Below, piece after piece: positions 26,894 to 35,497 of a stretch of 37,147 bases of DNA. This DNA is from Pseudomonadota bacterium. GTDB lineage: Bacteria > Bdellovibrionota_B > Oligoflexia > Oligoflexales > RGVZ01. Where the stretch lies: assembly GCA_026390495.1 (NCBI GenBank), contig JAPLFV010000240.1, positions 1 through 37,147 on the forward strand, given 5' to 3'. Positions within the stretch are counted from its first letter, which is position 1; each line of letters starts with the position of its first letter. Position numbers and translations under genes: made by a program. The notes beneath the pieces were generated by a model, which had not been told where the DNA came from, made no database searches, and saw only the letters and a program-made list of their open reading frames with translations.

Positions 26894-28939
26894 ATGAGTA
26901 CTTCGACGCCAAGGCATTTGCATTTAACGACGCTTGTTGAAGCTAAACCCGAAATACCACTTCTTCAATCGGTAGAGTCCGTTTTTGCGTTGTGCCTTTC
27001 TGATGAAAGAATGAAAGCCTATAGCCCTAAATTTTGTAACGACTCAAACGAAGCATTGGAATTGAGCTCTGGCGGCGTACGACAGATTATAGTGAGTTCG
27101 TCCTTATATTCGGACCGTGAAAAATTGACAGCATTTTATTTGGATGTGTTTGACAAAAATACCACGATGCTTTTGGTTGGCCAATCTGAAGAATTGAGTC
27201 GCATAGATGCTCTTGGTTTAGCTCATATTGACAATCGCCACGTGCACAAGTTTGGGCTTCCTTCATCGGGTTTGAATTTTTTGACCTGCATTCAAACAGT
27301 TGCAACCTTTCAACAGTCGATCATTACCACGGATGCCGAGCAGAGCTACCTTCGAGAAAGTTCTGAAAATGTTAAGAATGTCATGAGTATTTCGCGAGAG
27401 CTCAACGGCGAGCGAGACATTCCTAAACTTCTTAATTTGATTTTGCTTAAAGCTCGCGAGATTACAAAGGCAGATGCCGGGTCGATTTACACAGTTGAAT
27501 ATACCCAAAACTCTCGCGAAATTTCTCAGGCTAAACTTCGTTTTCGATTGACTCAAAATTCTTCAACTTCTACTGATTTTAGCGAATTTACTATTCCCAT
27601 TGATTCAAAATCTATTGTGGGAAATGCCGTTCTGACTCAAGCGCCAATTAATATTCCTGACTTATATAATTTGAGTGACAATCCGGCTTCAAATCCCTAT
27701 GGGGTGAAACATAATCGTTCGTTTGATCAGCGCATCGGATATCAGTCGCACAGTATGCTTACGTTTCCAATGTACGATATTTCCCACAATGTCATTGGTG
27801 TGATTCAATTGATCAACAGAAAAAGGGACTATCATTCGAAATTATTAAGTAATAGTGATTTTGAAAAGCAGGTTCTTCAGTTCAGCAGACAAGATGAAGA
27901 ATATGCTCAAATCGTAGCTCAACAAGCGGGTATTGCTCTCGAAAATGCTGAAATGCACAACGAGATTCGTCATTTGTTCCACGGATTTGTTAACGCGTCT
28001 GTAACTGCGATTGAGCAGCGAGACCCAACAACATCTGGTCATTCTCATAGAGTCGCACAGCTTACGACCGAACTAGCTAGGGCGGTAGATCGATCAACTG
28101 AAACTCCATTTCGAGATATACATTTTACAGAGGATGGGTTTCGAGAAATTGAATACGCTAGTTTGCTTCACGATTTTGGCAAGCTCGGAGTTCGAGAAAA
28201 TGTTCTTGTTAAATCTAAGAAATTGTATCCTTGGCAATATGAGAATGTTCAAGATCGGTTTGAACTTATTCGATCTGCGATCGAGATAGAGTACCTACGT
28301 CAGGTTGTAAATTACATGAGCAATCCAATGGCCTTTCCAATGGATTTTAATGCAGACAACCTAAAATTTGAGCGTGATCGAAAGCTTGCTGAAGTAGAAG
28401 ATTTCGTAAAATTTGTAGCGACATCTAACGAGCCGACTGTGTTACCTCAAGGCGGCTTTGAGCGCCTAAACGATATCGCAAAGAACGAGTTTTTGGATTC
28501 TCAGGGGCAAAAACGAAGCTTTTTAAAGAGTGATGAGCTAAAAGCACTTTCCGTATCGCGAGGCAGCCTAACCGCTGAGGAATTTGCAGAAATTCAAAGT
28601 CACGTCACTCATACCTATGAATTTTTAAGAAAGATTCCCTGGGGGCATCGGTTAGCAAATGTTCCAGAAATTGCTGCGAAGCATCACGAGAAACTTGATG
28701 GTTCAGGATATCCGACGTCTGCTATTGGCTCGCAGATTCCGATTCAGTCGAGAATGATGAGTATCGCTGATATATACGACGCCCTCACAGCTTCCGACAG
28801 GCCTTATAAAAAAGCCGTTCCTGCAGAGAAAGCTCTTGATATTATTGCTATGGAAGTGAAATCCGCAAAGATCGATTCAGATCTTTTTAAGCTATTTATA
28901 GACAGTGGCGCACATAGAGTTGTTTTCGAACGAAAGTAG
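26894..28939 (+). CDS. GAF and HD-GYP domain protein (candidate cyclic-di-GMP phosphodiesterase)
   Basis: HD-GYP domains hydrolyse cyclic-di-GMP (and some cGAMP). Residues 1-145 form a degenerate receiver-like domain without the phosphoacceptor Asp signature. Residues about 160-355 are a GAF domain, with VIGVIQLINRKR at 300-311. A helix leads to the HD-GYP core: DPTTSGHSHRVA (377-388), LLHDFGKLGVRENVL (424-438), and HHEKLDGSGYP (597-607) followed by ADIYDALTASDRPYK. About 115 residues are inserted between the HD motif and LTAEEFAEIQSH, more than in the basic domain. All metal-binding His/Asp positions appear kept, so activity is likely. It is 681 residues; AAGGGA supports the ATG. It is not grouped with other signalling genes except the divergent kinase region. 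Confidence 0.92.
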   Translation: MSTSTPRHLHLTTLVEAKPEIPLLQSVESVFALCLSDERMKAYSPKFCNDSNEALELSSGGVRQIIVSSSLYSDREKLTAFYLDVFDKNTTMLLVGQSEELSRIDALGLAHIDNRHVHKFGLPSSGLNFLTCIQTVATFQQSIITTDAEQSYLRESSENVKNVMSISRELNGERDIPKLLNLILLKAREITKADAGSIYTVEYTQNSREISQAKLRFRLTQNSSTSTDFSEFTIPIDSKSIVGNAVLTQAPINIPDLYNLSDNPASNPYGVKHNRSFDQRIGYQSHSMLTFPMYDISHNVIGVIQLINRKRDYHSKLLSNSDFEKQVLQFSRQDEEYAQIVAQQAGIALENAEMHNEIRHLFHGFVNASVTAIEQRDPTTSGHSHRVAQLTTELARAVDRSTETPFRDIHFTEDGFREIEYASLLHDFGKLGVRENVLVKSKKLYPWQYENVQDRFELIRSAIEIEYLRQVVNYMSNPMAFPMDFNADNLKFERDRKLAEVEDFVKFVATSNEPTVLPQGGFERLNDIAKNEFLDSQGQKRSFLKSDELKALSVSRGSLTAEEFAEIQSHVTHTYEFLRKIPWGHRLANVPEIAAKHHEKLDGSGYPTSAIGSQIPIQSRMMSIADIYDALTASDRPYKKAVPAEKALDIIAMEVKSAKIDSDLFKLFIDSGAHRVVFERK

Positions 28940-28957
28940 TGGCGATTAGGAAGAAAC

Positions 28958-29088
28958 CTACCGGTGGTAGGCCACCAGAAACCTGTCGCGAGTGAAGCAA
29001 GGGATCTTCTGGTTTTACTTATTTTGCCCTGAGATCCTTCAAGGCTTTCGCCTTTCAGGACACGTCGCTGGCCTTTTGCGGCAGCGAC
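28958..29088. repeat. Palindrome-rich intergenic cluster (REP-like candidate)
   Basis: Between two convergent genes lie several perfect inverted repeats: CTACC/GGTAG (28958-28970), CCAGAA/TTCTGG (28975-29012), GGATCT/AGATCC (29002-29037), AAGGC/GCCTT (29041-29054), and GTCGCTG/CAGCGAC (29064-29088). The last abuts the stop of the leftward lipoprotein gene. No long T-run follows any stem, so it is not a simple terminator, though RNA from either side could fold here. It is more GC-rich than its surroundings. Confidence 0.5.
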
Positions 29089-29837
29089 TAGTTAACCTTG
29101 ACGGTTTTTGTTTTGATGGAAAAGGCTCCGCTTTTTGTGCCTCTCACGGTCAAAAATAGAGTTTGGTCTCCGGCTGGGATTTCACTCCAGACTGACGACT
29201 TTGCCGCCGGATTCTTCACTTTTCCATTTGTAACAAACCAGCCAACGCGATTCTTTTCGGAACCTGTCGACTGAATATTTGCTCCAAGAGTTGTGCTATT
29301 GGAGATTGAGTCCAAAACTGGCTCTGCAATTTCAATTGTTGGAGCTTTCCAGGTTAACTGTTCACTACCTGCTTTGTAGACCAATGCATCGGCTACAATT
29401 GTTTCATCGTCGCCGTCAGAACTAGATGTTAACTTGACGCCAAACCTAACTCGAGCAAGTCCTTGAACCAAAGTAAGCGCGTTCACCTCAGGGGTTGACG
29501 GTATAACTAACTGGGCCCGCAATTTGTAATGGCTTGCGTTATTCAACTTAGTCTCAGTTGCCGTCTTGTCTATCAAAGTCACTAGTGCCGCTGGCCCGTA
29601 CTTACTGGCGGTGTCAAGAAAAGGTTGAGCGTTTAAAGTCAGACCAGAAGCTGCGGCTAAATGAAACACCACGTCTACAGTGGATCCTGGGCTTGCGTTT
29701 ACAGGAGTTTGCTCGACTCCAAGGCCGCGGAGTTTCGCAATAACTTCAGGTCTCTCTTTCTCTCCGCCACAAGAAGTGATTGTAAAAGCGAATGCTATCG
29801 CGAAAAGAGCTTTTGAAGAGCTAAAGATTGGTTTCAT
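29088..29837 (-). CDS. Predicted lipoprotein, unknown family
   Basis: The signal peptide ends AFTITSC-GG, a lipobox with Cys23. The mature part is about 226 residues with a beta-rich look, starting with a short ERPEVIAKLRGLGVEQTP motif and ending with alternating strand-like segments (TLFLTVRGTKSGAFSIKTKT), like one or two Ig-type modules. No catalytic pattern is seen. AAAGGA about 9 nt before the ATG at 29837 decides this start over a TTG 18 nt upstream. It is 23 bp downstream of the proline dehydrogenase stop on the same strand and may be co-transcribed with it, but a functional link is not evident. Confidence 0.82.
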   Translation of the reverse strand: MKPIFSSSKALFAIAFAFTITSCGGEKERPEVIAKLRGLGVEQTPVNASPGSTVDVVFHLAAASGLTLNAQPFLDTASKYGPAALVTLIDKTATETKLNNASHYKLRAQLVIPSTPEVNALTLVQGLARVRFGVKLTSSSDGDDETIVADALVYKAGSEQLTWKAPTIEIAEPVLDSISNSTTLGANIQSTGSEKNRVGWFVTNGKVKNPAAKSSVWSEIPAGDQTLFLTVRGTKSGAFSIKTKTVKVN

Positions 29838-29860
29838 TGATTCTGTTCCTTTCAAAAGGG

Positions 29861-31063
29861 CTAACCTTTGCGCCTTGTAAACTCGATATCGAGCAGTTGA
29901 AGTTCCCTGCTTGATTGACCATTGACAGAAGTATTCTCTTGCGCACGTCTCAACAAATATGGAAGCACGGAATGGACTGGACCATATGGAACGTACTTTG
30001 CAGCATTGAGACCTGCAGCAGCTAAATTGTAAGTTAAATTGTCACTCATGCCAAGTAACTGCGAAAACCAAAGGTTGTTCTTTACATGAATTTTTAATGG
30101 GCTTTGGTCAGAATGTTGGAGTGCAAAGGTTGTAGCAATGACTGTAGATTTTTCATTGTGAGTGCCGGCGCAAAGTCCAATAGATTCCAAGTTTGCTAAA
30201 CAATATTCTAAAGCCGAATCATAGGCTTGATCGGTATTGTCTTTAGTTGGATGAATGGGAGAGGCCAGGTTTTGCTTTTGGGCATATTCTCGTTCCTTTT
30301 CCATATAGGCACCTCTAACCAATTTGACTCCTAAGTGCCAAGAATCACGCTTTGCTTCCTCATGTATCTCTTTCAGCCTATTTAAACTGTCAACTCGATA
30401 CATTTGAAACGTTATGTAAATGCACGGACCACTAATATTGCATTGTTTCATTTTTGTTTTGGCTAGTTCGTCAATAGCCAACTGAATCCAAGTTTCCTCA
30501 GCGTCGATCATCAAAGGGCGTTTTGCGTCTAAAGCTGCCTTGCAAATTTGGTCAACTCGCGCCTCAACTTTCGTCCACTGAATTTGATCTGCATCACTCA
30601 AAGGACTCTTTTTTGCGCGGCATCGACTCACTCGCTCCAGCAAATCGGTTGATGCAATGGCTGTGAACTTAAAGACGATAAAGGCAATTTCTGAGGAACG
30701 CGCGGCTTCCTTAGCGGTTCGAATGATTTCTGCAGTTGAAGCGTTAAAACCTGACTCAGTTTTTTCACCCTCAACGCCGTAATCGAGAATGCTAAAAACA
30801 CCTTTTTCCATTTGCTTTTGCATGAGTGTCCGGCATTCTTCAATGGATTCTCCTCCACAAAAATGACGGAAAATATTCCATCGTACCAAACTCGAAAGAG
30901 GCAAGCCCATTTTGAACCCAAAGTTGAGCAATTTTCCTCCGACGTGCACGAGGCTATTGCATTGTATGAGTTGAAATAACGATCTTGCTAAAAATAGCTG
31001 TGTATTTGATTTTGACGAGAATGCTATCTCTGTGTTGCTAAAATTTGGCAGGTGACGACTCAA
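29861..31063 (-). CDS. putA: Proline dehydrogenase (monofunctional, FAD-dependent)
   Basis: Proline dehydrogenase oxidises proline to pyrroline-5-carboxylate with FAD. The TIM-barrel motifs are present: SILDYGVEGE (91-100), FKFTAI (131-136), KLVRGAYMEKERE (247-259), CAGTHNE (298-304), YVPYGPV (357-363), and LRRAQENTS near the C-terminus (the substrate-binding RRxxEN). No P5C dehydrogenase or DNA-binding domain is fused, so it is the single-domain type; putA is used loosely and prodh would be as apt. The open frame extends 72 codons upstream to 31279, but through a palindromic repeat. The TTG at 31063, with AAGGA about 8 nt upstream, fits the family start (HLPNFSNTEIAF). That gives 400 residues. 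Confidence 0.92.
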   Translation of the reverse strand: MSRHLPNFSNTEIAFSSKSNTQLFLARSLFQLIQCNSLVHVGGKLLNFGFKMGLPLSSLVRWNIFRHFCGGESIEECRTLMQKQMEKGVFSILDYGVEGEKTESGFNASTAEIIRTAKEAARSSEIAFIVFKFTAIASTDLLERVSRCRAKKSPLSDADQIQWTKVEARVDQICKAALDAKRPLMIDAEETWIQLAIDELAKTKMKQCNISGPCIYITFQMYRVDSLNRLKEIHEEAKRDSWHLGVKLVRGAYMEKEREYAQKQNLASPIHPTKDNTDQAYDSALEYCLANLESIGLCAGTHNEKSTVIATTFALQHSDQSPLKIHVKNNLWFSQLLGMSDNLTYNLAAAGLNAAKYVPYGPVHSVLPYLLRRAQENTSVNGQSSRELQLLDIEFTRRKG

Positions 31064-31168
31064 TGGGCAAGTCCTTAAAAATATATAGAGAATTGGAGTC
31101 TGACGTCTATTGGAGTACAATATCAATTGGCGGTTCTTAGGACAAGGCATCCTTTTACTATTGTTATC

Positions 31169-31293
31169 TAGAGCCTGTCCGGAGTCCACTGACTCTGCGT
31201 TGCTCATCGCTGGAAAATGCTCATTTACCCGAAGTAAACTCCGCTTTTCCAGCTCCTCGCGCCTTGATTCAGAGAACACCCGAGTAGGCTCTA
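31169..31293. repeat. 125-bp nested dyad element (REP/MITE-like candidate)
   Basis: The ends are perfect 8-bp inverted repeats, TAGAGCCT (31169-31176) and AGGCTCTA (31286-31293). Inside are CTCTG/CAGAG (31193-31197, 31270-31274), GCTGGAAAA/TTTTCCAGC (31209-31217, 31245-31253) and TTTAC/GTAAA (31224-31228, 31234-31238). It stands between divergent promoters of proline dehydrogenase and the ABC gene, and it is richer in GC than its surroundings. It is not coding despite an open minus frame. Confidence 0.6.
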
Positions 31294-31424
31294 TCTGTGC
31301 TAATTGTTTTGGTGTTATGCTTTTGGTTTTGTACTGTGTGTTTGTGTTTCCAATTGCCGAAATCAGCGTTTAGCTGCAAAGTGTTTTTTTGAGGCACTGT
31401 CAACCTTGAAGGAAATGACATCAA

Positions 31425-32243
31425 ATGATCCAGGTGGAAAATATATCGAAATCTTTCGGCGACACCCCACTGCTCAAGAATATATCATTTTCTGTTGCGC
31501 CGGGTGAACGCATTGCATTGTTGGGTCCAGGGGGCTCTGGTAAAACGACAATACTGAAACTTATTTTGGGTCTTTTGACTCCTGATACGGGATCCATATC
31601 TCTGATGGGGCGAGATATGGTCCATATGACTTCTGATCGTGAGCGACGGGAAGTCCTTAGAAAAGTCGGTATGGCTTTCCAGCAGGGCGCATTGTTCGAT
31701 TTTATGACCGTGCGTGATAATTTGATGTTCGCTATGGAGCATATGACTGACTTTGATTTAACTGAAATGGATAGTCGGGTTAAGAGGTTTCTATCTGCTG
31801 TAAAGATAGGTCGAACCGAGTTGATGTACCCTTATGAACTTTCCGGGGGGATGCAGCGGAGGGTTGGCATCGTTAGGGCATTGGCGACGGACCCGATTGT
31901 TGCGTTTTTTGATGAACCAACTGCAGGACTAGATCCAGTTACGTCGACAATTATTTTGAATATGATCCGAGATTTGGCTGGAAAGACTAATGACCAAGCA
32001 CTGGTTGTTTGTACTTCAAATGTTGAGATTGCGATCCGATTTGCAGATCGAATTGTTATGATTAATGATGGCGAGGTCGTTGCAGATGGACCTTGGCGTC
32101 AATTGATTTTGAGCGGAAGTCCTTGGGTTCAGAAATTTCTTCAAGTTCGCCTAATTGGGCTAGATACCGAATATGCTTTAGAGCTTGATTTACCGAAAGA
32201 GTTTATAAGTCAGCATTGGAATTCAAATCAACCAGCTGTTTAA
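31425..32243 (+). CDS. MlaF-like ABC transporter ATPase, altered H-loop
   Basis: This ABC ATPase resembles MlaF/Mkl of phospholipid or lipid transport at the inner membrane. Walker A is GPGGSGKT (34-41), the Q-loop is FQQGALFD (85-92), the signature is LSGGMQRRVGIVRA (139-152), Walker B is VAFFDEPTAGLDP (159-171), and the D-loop follows. The switch (H-loop) is unusual: the common THD is TSN, with Ser198 in place of the invariant His. The length of 272 includes a C-terminal extension of about 35 residues. MlaE- and MlaD-like partners are not present in the window. The next gene, an LpxL-type acyltransferase, begins 13 bp later, so they form an operon with a lipid theme. AAGGAA about 11 nt upstream is the only ribosome site. 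Confidence 0.88.
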   Translation: MIQVENISKSFGDTPLLKNISFSVAPGERIALLGPGGSGKTTILKLILGLLTPDTGSISLMGRDMVHMTSDRERREVLRKVGMAFQQGALFDFMTVRDNLMFAMEHMTDFDLTEMDSRVKRFLSAVKIGRTELMYPYELSGGMQRRVGIVRALATDPIVAFFDEPTAGLDPVTSTIILNMIRDLAGKTNDQALVVCTSNVEIAIRFADRIVMINDGEVVADGPWRQLILSGSPWVQKFLQVRLIGLDTEYALELDLPKEFISQHWNSNQPAV

Positions 32244-32256
32244 TTGTGGGAATGGC

Positions 32257-33108
32257 ATGTATATTGTGACAAAGGTTCTTGCTTCGATCATTGGCCGCAT
32301 GCCATATCCAATCCTAGATTTTCTTTCAAAATTTCTTGCAGTGCTTGCCTACGATATTCTACGAGTGCGCAGGACTCTCATTGAAAGTAATATCAAAATT
32401 GCCTTTCCCAATATGAGTCCCCAAGATTGTGCAAAAATGGGCCGCGCGTCGTTATATCATTTCGCGGCTACGCTTTTTGAAACAATTGCAGGTGGACCTA
32501 AAAACATGCTTGAGAATATTCAGTTCGAAAATAGAGTCGTGCTTGATGAAGCACTAAAAAGGGGATTGGGTGCCTATATGGTGTGTATTCACTCCGGCAA
32601 TTTTGAGGTCCTTGGTGCAGCCATTTCCACATTTTGGAGGCCCATTACTGTTCCTGTTAAATTTGTCGGAAAAGGAGGCTTTGATAGGTATGTGCATGAG
32701 CAAAGGCAAAGGTACAATATTTTTCCTGTGCGAAGTCAGAAAAAAGGTGATGGATACCGTGCGATAGTCGATGCACTAGTTGCTGGGAGGCCAGTAGGAT
32801 TTATGCTTGATCAGGCTCGGCACGGGGAACCACGACTGCCATTGTTTGGAAAACCTGCAAAAACAAATACCAGCTTACCTGCAATTTGGCGTAAAAACCC
32901 AAGTCCGGTAATACCTTTAATTGTTATTCGACTCAGCTTTGGAAAACATCTAATCAGATTTTTTGATGAAGTTGAAATGTTAAAAACATCAGATGACAAT
33001 CTTGAAGATGACATTACAAAACAATCCATTCGCTTTAATCAGTTGGTGGAAAAATTGGTTGTCATTGCACCCCAACAATACTGGTGGATTCACAATCGGT
33101 GGAAGTAA
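32257..33108 (+). CDS. LpxL/HtrB-family lipid acyltransferase
   Basis: Members add a secondary acyl chain to lipid A or another lipid at the inner membrane. The catalytic dyad HxxxxE is HSGNFE (His112, Glu117), preceded by the typical RVRRTLIESNI (36-46). Other marks are PVKFVGKGGFDRYV, VGFMLDQARHG and the C-terminal QQYWWIHNRWK, very like LpxL. A single N-terminal membrane segment (about 5-35) is present. At 283 residues it is slightly short. It is 13 bp after the MlaF-like ATPase. Whether the acceptor is lipid A cannot be decided from sequence. Confidence 0.9.
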   Translation: MYIVTKVLASIIGRMPYPILDFLSKFLAVLAYDILRVRRTLIESNIKIAFPNMSPQDCAKMGRASLYHFAATLFETIAGGPKNMLENIQFENRVVLDEALKRGLGAYMVCIHSGNFEVLGAAISTFWRPITVPVKFVGKGGFDRYVHEQRQRYNIFPVRSQKKGDGYRAIVDALVAGRPVGFMLDQARHGEPRLPLFGKPAKTNTSLPAIWRKNPSPVIPLIVIRLSFGKHLIRFFDEVEMLKTSDDNLEDDITKQSIRFNQLVEKLVVIAPQQYWWIHNRWK

Positions 33109-33117
33109 AGGTACCCA

Positions 33118-33145
33118 AATCAAAGATTCAATTGATGTTTTGATT
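33118..33145. terminator. Possible bidirectional hairpin between convergent genes
   Basis: AATCAAA (33118-33124) and TTTGATT (33139-33145) form 7-bp arms around a 14-nt loop that itself holds the palindrome TCAATTGA. A weak CAATAAAAA tract follows. It lies just after the acyltransferase stop and before the stop of the opposite lipin-like gene. Confidence 0.3.
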
Positions 33146-33168
33146 CAATAAAAACCGATTAAAGGCAA

Positions 33169-34338
33169 TCATTCCATTAGTAGCTTCGGTACCTCGTCCC
33201 ATGATGATACAAATTGAGTGCCATTTGGAAAATCAGAGATGGGATCTTTAGCACCAATAATAATTGCCTTGATCCCTGACTGAGCATATGAGATCGCGTC
33301 GTGCGGTTTGTTGCCAATGCCAAATTTAACATTTGAAAACTTAGATTTTAAGCTCGCAATAAATTCTAATTTGTACTGTCCTTGCAGTTTTCGACTAATG
33401 CCGATCTGATTTTTAAGACCCCAATCCCAAATTTTAAGAGGGCCATCCGGAAATCCTTTTGCCACGAGCCATGATCTAGTTTTATTTGCTAGGCTATCAT
33501 CGCGCGCGGTTAAATAGACGATTCGATACCCCTTAGCAACAATGTTTAGGTTTTTCACAGCTCCACTAACTGGTGGAGAATTCTCAATGGACATAAGTGG
33601 TACCGAAACTTCAGAAAGGGCAGAAATCACTTCATCCACGTCCACAATGAAAATTGGGTCAGTTTGACTAAAGGTATAAATGCCCCCTTGCATTTGAATG
33701 TCCTCGAGTCTGGCGTCAAAGCAGTGACTAACTAAATGGATTGACCCCGGATCAGCGGAAGTCCCGCCCTTTGGATCAATCAAAGTATTGACCTTTGCTA
33801 TACCATCATTATCTGAGACGGACTGACCCAAAATGCTCTTATCAAGAGAGAATTCAACTTTTTTGTCTTTTAGATCAGGATTGAGTCCTCCGAAGAGTCT
33901 TCGCTCTATCTTGGCGACTAACGTTACTGGTTCCAATTTTTGTGTGTCTGAACCTCGAATGACATCGAAAGGGGTGACTTTGATGGAGTCTTTGGATTCT
34001 TCCTTTGAGGCGCAGTTGCGCAATCTTGGTTCAAACAATTTGAAGCTTTTAGGCTCTGTAGAGTGGTCTTGAATTGCCCCGTCGCTATTGCTTGCTGTGT
34101 TTTTTTCCTTGTTTGATTTTGGCACTGAAGCTGCGTTAGATACTGCGATGGAAGATTCAGGTTTGTCGATTTCATGATGGTTTGTTGATGCGCATTGAGA
34201 TGTCGAAACTAAAGCCAAAAAGAGGCACCAGTTATTAGCATAAACAAGGCTCTTGAAGGCCAAACGTCTTGACGCGAATATTGGGTACTGACGCAGGATC
34301 AAGGCCAAGATTTCGAATTTGAATTTTTGATAACTCAT
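33169..34338 (-). CDS. Lipin-like (LNS2/App1-type) HAD phosphatase, predicted lipoprotein
   Basis: Numbering is from the ATG at 34338, which has AAGGA 6 nt upstream and replaces a longer frame. A long n-region is followed by a hydrophobic segment and a lipobox-like TSQC (Cys49), suggesting an envelope lipoprotein. Residues about 55-110 are Ser/Asn-rich, and 135-225 form an Ig-like beta module (SDNDGIAKV). The LNS2/App1-type HAD domain covers about 228-389: FIVDVDEV (230-237), where the nucleophile motif DxD is kept but the usual DGT or DDT follow-on is changed; GYRIVYLTARDD (270-281); KTRSWLVAKGFPDGP; and GIGNKPHDAISY (340-351). Eukaryotic lipins and App1 dephosphorylate phosphatidate; here the substrate is unknown. 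Confidence 0.82.
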   Translation of the reverse strand: MSYQKFKFEILALILRQYPIFASRRLAFKSLVYANNWCLFLALVSTSQCASTNHHEIDKPESSIAVSNAASVPKSNKEKNTASNSDGAIQDHSTEPKSFKLFEPRLRNCASKEESKDSIKVTPFDVIRGSDTQKLEPVTLVAKIERRLFGGLNPDLKDKKVEFSLDKSILGQSVSDNDGIAKVNTLIDPKGGTSADPGSIHLVSHCFDARLEDIQMQGGIYTFSQTDPIFIVDVDEVISALSEVSVPLMSIENSPPVSGAVKNLNIVAKGYRIVYLTARDDSLANKTRSWLVAKGFPDGPLKIWDWGLKNQIGISRKLQGQYKLEFIASLKSKFSNVKFGIGNKPHDAISYAQSGIKAIIIGAKDPISDFPNGTQFVSSWDEVPKLLME

Positions 34339-34517
34339 AAATTTCCTTAATTTGAAGATGCACTTGCTATTGCTGAAACATGAGTCGGTGTAAATGTTTG
34401 GATTCAAGCAAAGCAAAGAAAGTGCCAAGTGTAAAGTTCAGATTAGCACATATTGGCTACAGGCAAGATATATGATAGATTTGACACAATTCTATTTAAA
34501 TTTTCTGAGAGAGTCCA

Positions 34518-35435
34518 ATGCCCAATCAACAAAATAGTAGATGTAAGCTATTGGTGCTTGATATTGATAACACCGTTTTTGATTGGGTGACTTATTATGT
34601 GCATTCTTATTCAGCTCTTTTAGATCGTGTATCCTTAGCGATAGGTGTGGGTTGGGATGAACTTGCAGAACAAAGTAAAGTAGTATTTGAAAAAAATGGC
34701 AGTATAGAATTTCCTTTTGTCATTCAGGAGCTTCCAGCAGTTAATAATTTTTTTAAAACTGACATAGATAAGATGTTGGATCTTGCTGTGCGTCCGGCTC
34801 GAGATGAATTTTTAAAAATGGCCGATTTGCACCTAAAGCCCTATGCTGGTGTGGAAATCATATTGAATCAGATTAAACAGTCCTTTCCGACAATACCTGT
34901 TGTTGCATTAACAGATGCGCCACGTTATGTGGCAATGTGGAAGTTAAATAAGCTGGGTCTTCTGCATAAGTTTGACGCTGTGTATGGACTGCCTGATCCT
35001 AAGATTCCAGTTTGTGATATCAACCGACGGGTAAAAGTTGACCCTGATATTTTATTGAAGCACTTGCAGCATAATCGGTTTGGCTTTGCGGGGAAAATTC
35101 GAAATCTACCCGATGATTACGAAAAACCCGGGGTTAGAGGTCTCAAGACAGTCTTGATGGACTACGATTTGGACGAATCAGAGTCATTGCGAAAATCAGT
35201 TTTGTGGATTGGTGACAATCTCAGAAAAGACGTGGGTCTCGGTAACAAATTAGGCGTTAGTACCGGATGGGCGGAATACGGCACACAGATTGAAAAAAAA
35301 CACTTAGATTGCTTAGCTAAATTTAGTCCTCCGATGAATATTCACAAGAATGTCTACTTGAGCACTTCGAGTCCAGATGCTCCAAAGCCGGACTTCGTTC
35401 TCAAAGAATTTGCAGATATTCTGTCGTACCTCTGA
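34518..35435 (+). CDS. HAD-family hydrolase
   Basis: This is a cytoplasmic HAD-superfamily phosphatase. The motifs are LDIDNTVFDW (14-23, nucleophile Asp15 and acid Asp17), LTDAPRY (131-137), and IGDNLRKDVGLG (231-242). A helical cap of type C1 lies between motifs 1 and 2, and there is an extra loop around residues 160-215. It is 305 residues. Substrate class cannot be read; phosphoglycolate-like or nucleotide phosphatases share this build. GAGAG just before the ATG is the ribosome site. It is divergent from the lipin-like HAD lipoprotein, about 180 bp away, so two HAD enzymes in different compartments sit back to back. Confidence 0.88.
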   Translation: MPNQQNSRCKLLVLDIDNTVFDWVTYYVHSYSALLDRVSLAIGVGWDELAEQSKVVFEKNGSIEFPFVIQELPAVNNFFKTDIDKMLDLAVRPARDEFLKMADLHLKPYAGVEIILNQIKQSFPTIPVVALTDAPRYVAMWKLNKLGLLHKFDAVYGLPDPKIPVCDINRRVKVDPDILLKHLQHNRFGFAGKIRNLPDDYEKPGVRGLKTVLMDYDLDESESLRKSVLWIGDNLRKDVGLGNKLGVSTGWAEYGTQIEKKHLDCLAKFSPPMNIHKNVYLSTSSPDAPKPDFVLKEFADILSYL

Positions 35436-35497
35436 TCTTTTTCATTGAGAATCGTCGCTTTGCAACTGACGCGTGGGCCGCGATTGCTCGGCTGAAA

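Noticed and set aside
31064-31279. N-terminal extension of proline dehydrogenase
   Set aside because: The extra 72 codons run through a palindromic repeat, and a TTG with a good ribosome site fits the family start at 31063.
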